From Bacteroidota bacterium (GTDB lineage Bacteria > Bacteroidota > Bacteroidia > 2-12-FULL-35-15), in the NCBI GenBank assembly GCA_017303895.1, contig JAFLBF010000001.1, positions 310,001 to 374,000 of the forward strand: DNA of 64,000 nucleotides, given 5' to 3'. The notes under the pieces were generated by a model. That model did not search any database and was not told the origin of the DNA. It saw only the letters and a list, made by a program, of their open reading frames with translations. Both the position numbers and the translations under genes were made by a program. Below, one piece after another: positions 16,804 to 26,700 of the stretch. Position 1 is the first letter of the stretch, and each line of letters opens with the position of its first letter.

Positions 16804-18681
16804 TTATTTCACAATTAGTTTCTGACTGTAGATCTTATTATTTGAAGATGCAATAACGATATAAACACCTGATGCTAACCTGTCTTCCATATCCAAAGCA
16901 ACTAACTGATTGTTTTCTGATATCAAATTTACCTTTGAATAGAACTCCCGTCCTTGAATATCACGAACAACAACTAAAACATTCTGGTCTTTTAATCCAG
17001 CAAAATCAATCGTCAATAATTCGTCTGCATCAGATGGATTGGGGAAAACGCTAATTCCATCATCACCAAAGTAATAGTTAACGGGAACTAGATGAGAATA
17101 GCTATAATTCCCATTAAAATCGGTTTGTTTTAATCGATAATAAGAGATGCCTTCGTATGGATCATTGTCTGTGTCAAAATATTCCTTTACTGTTGTGCTA
17201 TTTCCAGCACCATCAACAATTGAGAGTGTTTCAAAATTAATTCCATCTTTCGTTTTTTCAATTGTAAAAAAGTCATTATTCACCTCTGAAGCTGTAGTCC
17301 AATTAACTTCCACCTTTTTATCCTTTGTAATTGCACTAAAATTTAAAAGCTCTATGGGCAATGGACTAACAGTCCAGTTTTTAGTCCCTATTGTATAATA
17401 GCCATCATTTGTAAGATCTAATGCATTAAACTTTACCCTATCTCCGGGGGTTGAATTCGCAACAGCAAGCTCTGTCCAATTACCGGTTTGTCCCGCTCTA
17501 TAAAGAAGTACATAATCTGAAGCAACACCAAGGGTTAATCCAACAATTCCTCCATCACTCATATCAAATTCTATATCCGTATTTATATTTGTAGAAGCAT
17601 TTGTAATGTCTAGATACCATACACGCTGCCAACGGGCATTATTTGTCCCTGTCATTCCGCCCACATCGGTCATTATTTGTGTATTAGTCGGAAAGGCATG
17701 GCCTGCAATAATATAATCACCATTATTTAAACCCGAATTAACAGTCATCTTTAAACCTTTAGAAACAGAGGCGGCAAATGAAGAATTGTTTCCGGTTGAC
17801 TCCTGACCTACACCTGCTACATCGCGATCATAATCTCCGTTTCCGGCATTATCCCCCTGATACTTGTCATTAGCTGATAAGGCAATGTTGTACTTTGAAG
17901 ATAAATAATTATCTACAATTATTCTCTGAGCATCATTTAATGCTGATCTGTAAACAATAATCTCAGACATATACCCATTGAACGGTCTGTTATCTGAAGC
18001 ATGTGTAGCACCAATAACAAGTGGAGAAGGTTTATCTGCAACTGTCGCACTTGTTTCGGCAGATGTTTTTCTTAACACTTCTGCATCATATATCTTAGAA
18101 CGGTTTGCTGCCGTCAACGTACCGTCATAAACAACATCCAAAATATAATTAGTATTGACACTATAAGAATAGGTTCCTGTATTAAACCTATCACCAAGCC
18201 CATCAATATCACAATAAAAATAATTGCTGGAGTAGTAGAATAACATAAAAGCCTCATCAACATCAATTGTTGTTCTTTTGGAGATGATCGACTTTGCATT
18301 TCCATCAAATCCTTTCATCCGTGTTACTGTAAAAAAGCTGTATCCATTAGTATTATCTAATAATGAATTATCTGCAGCAGATAGAAAATCATTTTGTCCG
18401 GACGTACTATTGTTATCAAATTCAATTGCAGGCATTGAATTCATTAAAGAAGAAACATATGTTGGCTGCTGCACTGAAGTAGATTGCGATACATTGATCG
18501 AGTTTCCAGATTGGTCTGCCCAGCTACTTATAGCAGCACCATTTGTAGTTGTAGATGTTCCTGCATCTGCTTTTAACCACAAAACATTATTAGTACTGGA
18601 ACCTACGCCCGCAGGACCTGTTTGTGTATAAGCGAAATCATTAATTAAAAATGTTAAGAATAGAAGTAATAAATGTTTCAT
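16804..18681 (-). CDS. Type A T9SS surface protein with LamG-like N-terminal domain
   Basis: A 625-residue secreted protein. A signal peptide (LLLLFLTFLINDFAYTQ) is followed by a concanavalin/LamG-like domain (about 30-270; NVLWLKADAGTSTTTNGAAI, ISSWADQSG, MSEIIVYRSALNDAQ). The middle region (about 275-430) carries NAGNGDYDRDVAGVGQ and GDYIIAGH, known from Bacteroidota surface proteins. A fibronectin-like segment starts at LPIELLNFSA and includes VNWTTASEVNNDFFTIEKT. The type A sorting domain (about 545-625) has VFPNPSDADELLTIDFAG, DIQGREFYSK, LASGVYIV and QKLIVK. Ligand unknown. It is monocistronic with its own terminator, divergent from kbl. Confidence 0.87.
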   Translation of the reverse strand: MKHLLLLFLTFLINDFAYTQTGPAGVGSSTNNVLWLKADAGTSTTTNGAAISSWADQSGNSINVSQSTSVQQPTYVSSLMNSMPAIEFDNNSTSGQNDFLSAADNSLLDNTNGYSFFTVTRMKGFDGNAKSIISKRTTIDVDEAFMLFYYSSNYFYCDIDGLGDRFNTGTYSYSVNTNYILDVVYDGTLTAANRSKIYDAEVLRKTSAETSATVADKPSPLVIGATHASDNRPFNGYMSEIIVYRSALNDAQRIIVDNYLSSKYNIALSANDKYQGDNAGNGDYDRDVAGVGQESTGNNSSFAASVSKGLKMTVNSGLNNGDYIIAGHAFPTNTQIMTDVGGMTGTNNARWQRVWYLDITNASTNINTDIEFDMSDGGIVGLTLGVASDYVLLYRAGQTGNWTELAVANSTPGDRVKFNALDLTNDGYYTIGTKNWTVSPLPIELLNFSAITKDKKVEVNWTTASEVNNDFFTIEKTKDGINFETLSIVDGAGNSTTVKEYFDTDNDPYEGISYYRLKQTDFNGNYSYSHLVPVNYYFGDDGISVFPNPSDADELLTIDFAGLKDQNVLVVVRDIQGREFYSKVNLISENNQLVALDMEDRLASGVYIVIASSNNKIYSQKLIVK

Positions 18682-18803
18682 TTTGCTATAGTTCTACCCG
18701 TAAATATACAAAATGAAGGTTAAAATTCATACTCAATATTTTTACAAAAATCAGGTCTCCAAACACCGAAATCTAAAAGAAGCAGTTTTAATGATATTTT
18801 ATA

Positions 18804-18811
18804 TATTTTTG
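18804..18811 (+). promoter_or_regulatory. -7 element of kbl
   Basis: TATTTTTG, a full TAnnTTTG match, lies 23 nt upstream of the kbl ATG in the divergent region shared with the T9SS gene. Confidence 0.5.
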
Positions 18812-18834
18812 CATCTTCTAAAAAACGATTAATC

Positions 18835-20022
18835 ATGTACGGAAAATTTCAAGAACATCTTCAGGCAGAACTAAAAAACATAGAAGATTCTGGCTTATTC
18901 AAAAAAGAGCGTATCATCACCAGCGAGCAAGGTGCGGTAGTAAAAGTAAACGGAAAGGATGTATTGATCTTTTGTGCCAACAATTACCTTGGATTATCAT
19001 CGCATCCAAAAGTGATTGAAGCGGCACATAAAACATTGGACCGTCACGGCTACGGAATGAGTAGTGTCCGTTTCATTTGCGGAACTCAAGATATTCATAA
19101 AGAATTAGAGCAAAAGCTATCCAAATTTGTTGGTCAGGAAGACACCATTCTATATGCAGCATGCTTTGATGCAAATGGCGGTGTATTCGAACCCCTTTTA
19201 GGCGAAGAAGATGCGATCATCTCCGATGAACTGAACCATGCTTCTATCATTGATGGTGTTCGTTTGTGTAAAGCACAACGTTACCGCTATAAGAACTGTG
19301 ACATGGCTGATTTGGAAGAACAATTAAAAGCAGCACAAAAACAACGCTTCCGCTTGATCGTAACGGATGGCGTATTCTCGATGGATGGATTTGTTGCTCC
19401 TTTGGATAAGATCTGTGATCTGGCTGATAAATACAATGCTATGGTAATGGTGGATGAAAGTCATGCCAGTGGTTTTATCGGTAAAACCGGACGTGGTACC
19501 ATCGAATTAAAAAATGTGATGCACCGTGTAGATATTGTTACAGGAACGTTAGGAAAAGCATTGGGTGGTGCCATGGGTGGATTTACTGCCGGCAAAAAAG
19601 AGATCATTGAAATGTTACGTCAGCGCTCACGTCCATACTTGTTTAGTAATTCATTGGCTCCACACATAGTTGGTGCTTCTATTGCAGTATTGGATATGTT
19701 GAGCGAAACAACCACACTACGCGATAAATTAGAGTGGAATGTAAAATACTTTAAAGAAGGAATCAAAAAGGCCGGGTTGGAAATTAAAGATGGAGAATCG
19801 GCCATTGTTCCGGTAATGCTTTATGATGCAAAATTGGCGCAGGAGTTTGCAGCAAAATTACTGGACGAAGGAATTTATGTTACAGGATTTTTCTACCCTG
19901 TTGTTCCTAAAGGACAAGCACGTATTCGTGTTCAACTTTCTGCAGCACACGAAAAAGAACATCTGGATAAAGCTTTAGCAGCTTTTGAAAAAGTAGGCAA
20001 AGCATTGGGTGTTATTAAGTAG
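18835..20022 (+). CDS. kbl: Glycine C-acetyltransferase (2-amino-3-ketobutyrate CoA ligase)
   Basis: A 395-residue PLP-dependent alpha-oxoamine synthase. In threonine degradation it cleaves 2-amino-3-ketobutyrate with CoA to glycine and acetyl-CoA. Signatures: [15 protein letters not shown] near the start, [14 protein letters not shown] with the PLP-contacting Asp and His, and the Schiff-base Lys in [15 protein letters not shown]. The length and N-terminus fit Kbl (KBL/BioF family) better than BioF or ALA synthase. No tdh is adjacent in this window. The gene ends at a strong bidirectional terminator. Confidence 0.93.
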   Translation: MYGKFQEHLQAELKNIEDSGLFKKERIITSEQGAVVKVNGKDVLIFCANNYLGLSSHPKVIEAAHKTLDRHGYGMSSVRFICGTQDIHKELEQKLSKFVGQEDTILYAACFDANGGVFEPLLGEEDAIISDELNHASIIDGVRLCKAQRYRYKNCDMADLEEQLKAAQKQRFRLIVTDGVFSMDGFVAPLDKICDLADKYNAMVMVDESHASGFIGKTGRGTIELKNVMHRVDIVTGTLGKALGGAMGGFTAGKKEIIEMLRQRSRPYLFSNSLAPHIVGASIAVLDMLSETTTLRDKLEWNVKYFKEGIKKAGLEIKDGESAIVPVMLYDAKLAQEFAAKLLDEGIYVTGFFYPVVPKGQARIRVQLSAAHEKEHLDKALAAFEKVGKALGVIK

Positions 20023-20040
20023 AACCGAGTCATTGAAAAT

Positions 20041-20076
20041 AAAAAAGCCTCAGCAAAATTATGCTGAGGCTTTTTT
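20041..20076. terminator. Bidirectional terminator between kbl and the AstE/AspA-like gene
   Basis: AAAAAAGCCTCAGCA pairs with TGCTGAGGCTTTTTT around a short AT loop. A and T tracts on either side serve both convergent genes. Confidence 0.9.
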
Positions 20077-20088
20077 ATTTTGAATTTT

Positions 20089-21045
20089 TTATTCTTCCAC
20101 ACCTACATGCATCAAAGCATCGCCTTGATTAATGACCGGTTGATTGTTGATCCCTAAAATATACCCATCAAAAGGTGCTACCAGTTTTTCCTCATGTTCA
20201 CCGTATGGATCGCAGATCATACCAATGATCTCTCCTTTTAAAATATGTGCTCCATTTGTTTTGGAAGTATGAAACAAGCCGGATGATTTGGCACGGATCC
20301 AGGATGTTTTATTTAAAAGTACTGTTGGATTGTTTGGTATTTCCAGGTCGACCATGTTCAAATGCTTCATCAAACGTAAACATCCATTCATTCCTTCATT
20401 GATACTCAAATAGTCGAAACGGGAAGATTCTCCGCCTTCAAAAACTAAAATAGATTTTCCTTTTTTAGAGGCTTCTTTTCTTAATGTATTATCACGGAAT
20501 GGAGAATTAACGATCAATGGAGGAGAGAATTTTTTACCAAGATCCAAATTTGTTTTACTATTGAATACACAACGCAACTGAGGATAGTTGTTGATCTTGG
20601 CTCCACCTGTATGAAAGTCAATTCCAAAATCAATTTGTGGAATGATCTCATTCATCAGATCAAAAGCAATGCGACTTCCCAAAGAACCATTTCTGCTTCC
20701 CGGAAAACATCTGTTCAGATCGCGTCCATCGGGCAGATCTCTTGAACCGTATAAAAATGAAATGATATTGATTACAGGTATAGCAATGATACTTCCACAA
20801 AGTGGATTGCGCACATCATCGCGTGTGATCAATCGTCTAACAATTTCAATCCCATTGATCTCATCGCCATGCATTCCGGCTAAGATCAACAATGTTGGTC
20901 CCGCCTTGATAGAACGATATACATAAACCGGAATTTCAATGATGGTTTTTGTTGGTAATTGATACAAATTCAAATTTACCTGAGCCGAACTGCCCGGATG
21001 AATGTTCGTACCGTTGATATGAATTACTTTGTTTGTGTAGCTCAT
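20089..21045 (-). CDS. Succinylglutamate desuccinylase/aspartoacylase family zinc hydrolase
   Basis: A 318-residue metallohydrolase. The zinc ligands are recognisable in ILAGMHGDEINGIE (His and Glu) and FGIDFHTGG (His). The C-terminal beta domain ends with FDGYILGINNQPVINQGDAL, as in the M14-like AstE/AspA family. It lies 2 nt after the rimK stop and forms an operon with rimK and a rimB-type protease gene. This grouping is recurrent in bacteria, so the substrate is likely a peptide or acylated amino acid connected with the glutamate ligase, not arginine catabolism. This substrate assignment is inference. Confidence 0.87.
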   Translation of the reverse strand: MSYTNKVIHINGTNIHPGSSAQVNLNLYQLPTKTIIEIPVYVYRSIKAGPTLLILAGMHGDEINGIEIVRRLITRDDVRNPLCGSIIAIPVINIISFLYGSRDLPDGRDLNRCFPGSRNGSLGSRIAFDLMNEIIPQIDFGIDFHTGGAKINNYPQLRCVFNSKTNLDLGKKFSPPLIVNSPFRDNTLRKEASKKGKSILVFEGGESSRFDYLSINEGMNGCLRLMKHLNMVDLEIPNNPTVLLNKTSWIRAKSSGLFHTSKTNGAHILKGEIIGMICDPYGEHEEKLVAPFDGYILGINNQPVINQGDALMHVGVEE

Positions 21046-21047
21046 GC

Positions 21048-21932
21048 TTATGCGTGATTAAACTCATTACGCTCAACATACTCAATGATCTTTCCTGCAA
21101 TATCCACACCCGTTGCCCCTTCAATTCCTTCCAAGCCCGGTGAAGAATTTACTTCCATTACCAATGGTCCACGGGATGATTGCAACATATCCACCCCAGC
21201 AATTGCTAAACCTAATTTTTTGGCAGCTTTAATAGCTGTTTCTCTTTCTTCTTTTGTAAGCTCAATTACATTGGCACTTCCGCCTCGGTGCAAATTACTT
21301 CTGAATTCGCCCGGTAATCCCTGACGTTTCATAGCTCCAACAATTTTACCATCTACAATGAATGCACGAATATCTGCTCCACCTGCTTCTTTAATAAATT
21401 CCTGAACCAATATATTTGCTTTTAATGCCAGGAATGATTCAATAACAGATTTAGCTGATTTATGTGTTTCCGCCAAAATTACTCCGATACCTTGTGTGCC
21501 TTCTAATAACTTGATCACAACCGGTGCACCACCGACTTGTTCCAATACATTATCAATATTTTTAGGAGCCGATGCAAATGCAGTTTTCGGCATTCCTATT
21601 CCTGCTTTAGCTAATAATTGTAAACTGCGTAATTTATCACGGGAGCGAACCAATGCTTGCGACTCTACAGAAGAAAATACTTTCATCTGTTCAAACTGAC
21701 GAACAACTGCTGCACCATAAAAAGTAACCGATGTTCCAATACGGGGAATGATCGCGTCTATTCCGGTGATCTCTTTCCCACCATAAAAAATATGTGGATT
21801 TCCTTTTTCAATAACCAATACACATTTTAAGTGGTCAAGCACCACCACTTCGTGTCCACGCTGTTCCGCAGCCTCTACCAATCTTCTGGTTGAATATAAT
21901 TTAGGGCCACGCGATAAAATTGCAATTTTCAT
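21048..21932 (-). CDS. rimK: RimK-type alpha-L-glutamate ligase
   Basis: A 294-residue ATP-grasp ligase. N-terminus [23 protein letters not shown]-grasp segments [20 protein letters not shown] and [21 protein letters not shown]; metal ligands near [19 protein letters not shown]. coli RimK adds glutamates to the C-terminus of ribosomal protein S6 and can make poly-alpha-glutamate. Length fits the family. It is the middle gene of a rimB-rimK-astE/aspA-like operon, which in other bacteria modulates RimK. Target in this organism is inferred, not shown. Confidence 0.93.
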   Translation of the reverse strand: MKIAILSRGPKLYSTRRLVEAAEQRGHEVVVLDHLKCVLVIEKGNPHIFYGGKEITGIDAIIPRIGTSVTFYGAAVVRQFEQMKVFSSVESQALVRSRDKLRSLQLLAKAGIGMPKTAFASAPKNIDNVLEQVGGAPVVIKLLEGTQGIGVILAETHKSAKSVIESFLALKANILVQEFIKEAGGADIRAFIVDGKIVGAMKRQGLPGEFRSNLHRGGSANVIELTKEERETAIKAAKKLGLAIAGVDMLQSSRGPLVMEVNSSPGLEGIEGATGVDIAGKIIEYVERNEFNHA

Positions 21933-22035
21933 CTGTATAATATAATTTGTTTTTTAAATTGTCATCTGGAATACGCCATGCTATATTCTTTAAAGTTTGT
22001 GAACAAGGTGCATGGCTATTTCATTCAATAAAATA

Positions 22036-22488
22036 TTAGGAGTTCTTTTTTTTCTTTTTGATAACAGGAGGTATGTTGTTTAATAAGCTCACATCAACAA
22101 TAAATCTGTTCTTCAACAGCTTTCTTCCGATTAATACCGGATAGCGCATATTGCCTCTGTGTGTCAACGAAATTACTGATTTAATTCGTTTTCGTCCAAT
22201 TTTTACAAGGGTTTTTATGATATATCTTTTTTCTACCTCGCCAAAGGAGTTTTTGATCTCTTTTTGAGTGAATTCAGAAAAATGTTGCTCCTGCTCATTG
22301 TACTCAGGATGGCTTGGATCTAACAGCTTAAAGTAAAGCACCCCGTTTTCTTCACGGATATCATGGCAATGCAAAGCAGTTGTGTAGGCTCCGGTATCTA
22401 CTTTCGCTACAATACCATACAAACCCAGTTCGGGAAAGTCAACTACTTCCCGTCTACCGATCGTTAATTTTTGTTTTGGAGTGCTCAT
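22036..22488 (-). CDS. RimB-like retropepsin-type protease (PF05618, 'ATP-dependent zinc protease' family)
   Basis: A 150-residue protein with the retropepsin-like core: KVDTGAYTTALHCHDI has the DTGA active-site motif, and MRYPVLIGRKLL matches the family's second signature. The frame is open to 22524, but the ATG at 22488 (MSTPKQKLTIGRREVVDFPE) begins right before the conserved IGRREVVDFPELG. RimB homologues are aspartic-type peptidases that trim RimK-added glutamates or regulate RimK. It heads the operon with rimK (103 nt downstream) and the AstE/AspA-like gene. It is divergent from the FAD oxidoreductase. Confidence 0.85.
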   Translation of the reverse strand: MSTPKQKLTIGRREVVDFPELGLYGIVAKVDTGAYTTALHCHDIREENGVLYFKLLDPSHPEYNEQEQHFSEFTQKEIKNSFGEVEKRYIIKTLVKIGRKRIKSVISLTHRGNMRYPVLIGRKLLKNRFIVDVSLLNNIPPVIKKKKKNS

Positions 22489-22555
22489 GCTGAAAATCAT
22501 ACGCAAGATAAAAAATTTAATCAAAGATTAATACTAATTTTGAGGCATATCATTC

Positions 22556-23611
22556 ATGGAAAAACAAGTTGATTATATCATTTTTGGACAGGGAATAGCC
22601 GGAACTGTTCTTGCCTATACACTCATCAAAAATGGCAAGAAGGTGCATATTGTTGACGACAACTCGATCTCTGCCTGCTCCCGAGTGGCAGCAGGAAATT
22701 TTAACCCCATTGTTTTTAAACGATTGGTTAAAAGCTGGATGGCCGATGAGCTGATCCCCTTTGCCGATCATTTTTACAGAGAATGTGAGCAGTTTTTGAA
22801 TCAGAAATTTTATTGGAAAAAGGAGATCGTTAAGATCTTTGCTGAGGAAAATGAACGGGATTTTTGGCTAAAAAAATCTTCTGACGAGAGTGTATCCAAC
22901 TATCTGAGTAAAAACATTGAATCTGAATTTTTCCCGGACATTATCCATAATCCACTCGGAGCAACTTTTGTAAAAGGCGCTGCCAATCTGTTTGTTTCTA
23001 AATATTTAGACGATTTCAGAAATTACTTTATCAAGAACGGGCTTTTGTCGTCCGAAAAATTCGACTATCAAAATGTTTTCCTAAACTCATCCGGTGTAAA
23101 TTATAAGAATATTCAAGCAAAAAAATTGATCTTTTGTGAAGGGTATAAAATCATGGATAACCCCTTCTTTAATTGGATCCCGCTAAAACCTGCAAAAGGG
23201 GAAGTGATTACCGTAAAGATCAAAAACCTGCCAACAGATAAGATCATCAATAAAGGAGTGTATATGCTTCCCATTGGTGACGACCTATTTATTGTAGGAA
23301 CAACTTACGACTGGAACAACCTGAATGATGAACCTACGGAAAAAGCCAGAAATGAGATCGCTGAAAAGTTGAGTAAAGTACTAAAGGTGCCATTTGAGAT
23401 CGTTGATCAGCAAGCAGGTGTGCGCCCTTCCGTGAACGACCGCAGACCGGCTATCGGACTGCATCCCGAACATACAAGTTTAGGCGTTTTCAATGGCATG
23501 GGTACCAAAGGAGTAATGCTCTCTCCTTACTTTTCAGAACATTTTTATTTGCATCTTGAAAAAGGAACCTCACTTGATAAAGAGGTGAATATCAGCAGAT
23601 TCCAGAAATGA
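22556..23611 (+). CDS. FAD-dependent oxidoreductase (DAO family)
   Basis: A 351-residue flavoprotein. The N-terminal dinucleotide-binding fold DYIIFGQGIAGTVLAYTLIK has GxGxxG. A second FAD segment is VRPSVNDRRPAIGLHPEH, typical of the D-amino-acid oxidase/glycine oxidase superfamily. The substrate is not determined. Its -7-like TAATTTTG (22535-22542) lies 13 nt before the ATG. It is divergent from the rimB-like gene, sharing a short 67-nt promoter region. Confidence 0.85.
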   Translation: MEKQVDYIIFGQGIAGTVLAYTLIKNGKKVHIVDDNSISACSRVAAGNFNPIVFKRLVKSWMADELIPFADHFYRECEQFLNQKFYWKKEIVKIFAEENERDFWLKKSSDESVSNYLSKNIESEFFPDIIHNPLGATFVKGAANLFVSKYLDDFRNYFIKNGLLSSEKFDYQNVFLNSSGVNYKNIQAKKLIFCEGYKIMDNPFFNWIPLKPAKGEVITVKIKNLPTDKIINKGVYMLPIGDDLFIVGTTYDWNNLNDEPTEKARNEIAEKLSKVLKVPFEIVDQQAGVRPSVNDRRPAIGLHPEHTSLGVFNGMGTKGVMLSPYFSEHFYLHLEKGTSLDKEVNISRFQK

Positions 23612-23703
23612 TCATTTTCTTTTATGGAATAATAAGCTAACTTGCATCTATACTTTGCGAGCATTTTGGTCGTTTACAAAACGTTTTATTTATACTTCAT
23701 TCT

Positions 23704-26700
23704 ATGACATTCAAAAAAAGTTTTTTAGTTCTAAGCTTGGCAATTGCCAGTATTGTGGGAGCGATAACTGCAACGGCTTACCAAACCAACAACAAGCCAA
23801 CCTTATTAATATTCCCAAAAGGTAGTACCTACGAAAAAGAATGGGCAAAAGTAGATTCATTAGCAAAGAAAGGATTGAACCGTTCGGCTCTTGATGTTGT
23901 AAATGGTATTTACGACAAAGCAAAAACAGAAAGCAATGCTTCTCAGTTCGTAAAAGCGATCATCCACCGGATGAAGTTCGAGCAATACATGGAAGAATAT
24001 TCATTAGTGAAAGCATTGAACAAACTGAACGAAGAGGCGAAAGGATCCAAATTCCCTGTGAAGCCTATTTTACATTCGATCATTGCTGAAAGCTACTGGA
24101 ACTATTACGAACAAAACCGCTATGAATTTTACGACCGCACTGAAACTGTAAATTTTGACAATGAAGACATCACCACCTGGGATGTAAAAAAGATCGTTGA
24201 TCAGGTGATCAAAAATTATCAAGCCTCTCTTACTAGTATTGACAGTCTTAAACGCACCCCTCTGAATATCTATGACGATATTTTAGTAAAATACACCGGT
24301 TCAAGAAAATTCCGTCCGACACTCTATGATTTTATTGCGCACCGCGCAGTAGATTTTTATATGAATGAAGAACCGGATATCACATCACCGGCATACAAAT
24401 TTGAACTGACATCAGAAAGCTATTTCTGGAACATAGACGACTTCTCCAAAATAAATATCGAGTCAAAAGACAGCATGTCGCTTAAATATTATGCGATCAA
24501 AACATTACAGGATCTTATCCGCTTTCATGCATTGGATAACAATCCACAAGCATTGGTGGACGTTGACCTAAAAAGATTGTCATTCGTAAGAAAAAATGCG
24601 GTATCAGAAATAAAAGACAGCTTATATCTGAATGCTTTGCAAGACCTTGAAAAAAGGTTCAGTAACCACATTTCATCGGCTGAAGTAAATTATCAGATCG
24701 CATCATTCTACAATGAAAAAGGCAATAAATACATTCCACTTCAGGGAGATGAAAATAAATGGATGAAAAAACAAGCCGTGGAACTATGTGAAAATGTGAT
24801 TAAAAAATATCCGGACTCTGATGGTGCTAAAAATTGTGAAGTACTGAAAGCACAGATCCTTTCGCACGGGTTATCATTTGTAACTGAAAAAGTAAACCTT
24901 CCTCTTAAGCCTTCCAAAGCATTAGTAAGTTATCGAAATGTTAAAACTGTTCATATCCGTATTGCCGAAATGAACATCGATAAATACAATAAAACAATTG
25001 AACGCTTATATGGAGAAAAGTTGATTCAAGAATACTTAAAATTAAAACCTGTAAAAGAATATACACTTGAACTTCCGGATGATGGCGATCATCAAAACCA
25101 TAACACTGAGATCAAAATTCCTGAATTAGGTTTTGGGCATTATGTTATTTTGATCGGTTCAGACAAATCCTTTTCTACCAAAAACAATGGAGTGGCATAT
25201 GCTGCAACCTGGGTTTCCAATATCAGTTATGTGAACCGCAGAACGGAAAATGGCAGTTATGATTTTTATGTTCAGAACCGTTCAACCGGTGAGCCACTGA
25301 AAGGCGTAACTGCGCAATTGTATTATGAAAAATATAATTATACGCTTCGTAAATATGAATATGTACGTTCCGAAAAATACACAAGTGACGAGAATGGCTA
25401 TTTCAATGTTCCTCCAGCAAATGACTATCGCAACTTTAGTATTGATTTCACCTATAAATATGATCTAGCAGGAGCAAATATTACCGACAAACTACAAACC
25501 GATAATGGAATTTATCAGTACCGTAACTACGAAAAAGATAAACGTAAAGTAGCGAAAACCTTTTTCTTTTTGGATAGAGGAATTTATCGTCCGGGACAAA
25601 CTGTTTACTTTAAAGGGATCATGATCAATACAGATGGTGAAAGCAATGAGATCATGCCGAATACTTCTACAACGGTGACATTCTATGATGTAAACTATGA
25701 AGAAGTATCCAAACTTGAATTAAAAACAAATGAGTTTGGAACCTTCAATGGCACATTCACAACACCAACAGGATTACTTAATGGCCAGATGAGTATAAGC
25801 AATGGAAGTGGTACAACTTATTTCTCGGTGGAAGAATACAAGCGTCCAAAATTTGAAGTGACCTTCAAGCCGGTTGAAGGAAGTTATCGACTAAATGAAA
25901 ACATCAAAGCTACCGGAATAGCAAAAGCATACTCCGGTGCATTGATAGATGGAGCTGAAGTAAAATACAGAGTTGTTCGAAATGCATCTTTCCCTTATTG
26001 GTGGTATTGGTGGAGAGGATATTATCCTACTTCTGCCGAAATGGAGATCACCAATGGTGTAACTACCACCAACGATACAGGTGCCTTTTTTGTTGACTTT
26101 AAAGCATTATCTGATCCAAGTGTTCCTAAGTCGTATCAACCGACATACAACTACACCATTTATGCAGATGTAACTGATATTAATGGAGAAACACACAGCT
26201 CACAAACATATGTAAGTGCTGCATACACAGCATTAAATTTAAACGTAAATATTCCTGCCCTGCTCGAAAAAGAAAACACAGACGCATTTGCAATTTACTC
26301 AACGAACATGAGTGGGCAATTTGAAAAAGCATCGGGAACTGTGAGTATCTATAAATTAAAAGAGCCAACAAAAACGTATCGTGATCGCTCTTGGGCTAAA
26401 CCGGATAAATACATGATGAGTAAAGAAGAGTTTGAAAAGCTTTACCCGGAAGATGAATACAAGGACGAGAATAACATGTATAAATGGGAAAAAGCTGAAA
26501 AAGTATTTGAGAAAATTTTTAACAATACATCCAGTCAAGTTCCTCTTAAAACAGGCGGCTCTACCAAAGTAAATAATAACGACTCTATACGAATAAACAA
26601 CCTTGCATCATGGAAACAAGGAGTATATATTTTGGAGGCAAAAAGTAAAGATGCCTACGGAGAAGAAGTAAAAGACATTAAATATTTTACCGTTTTTTCA

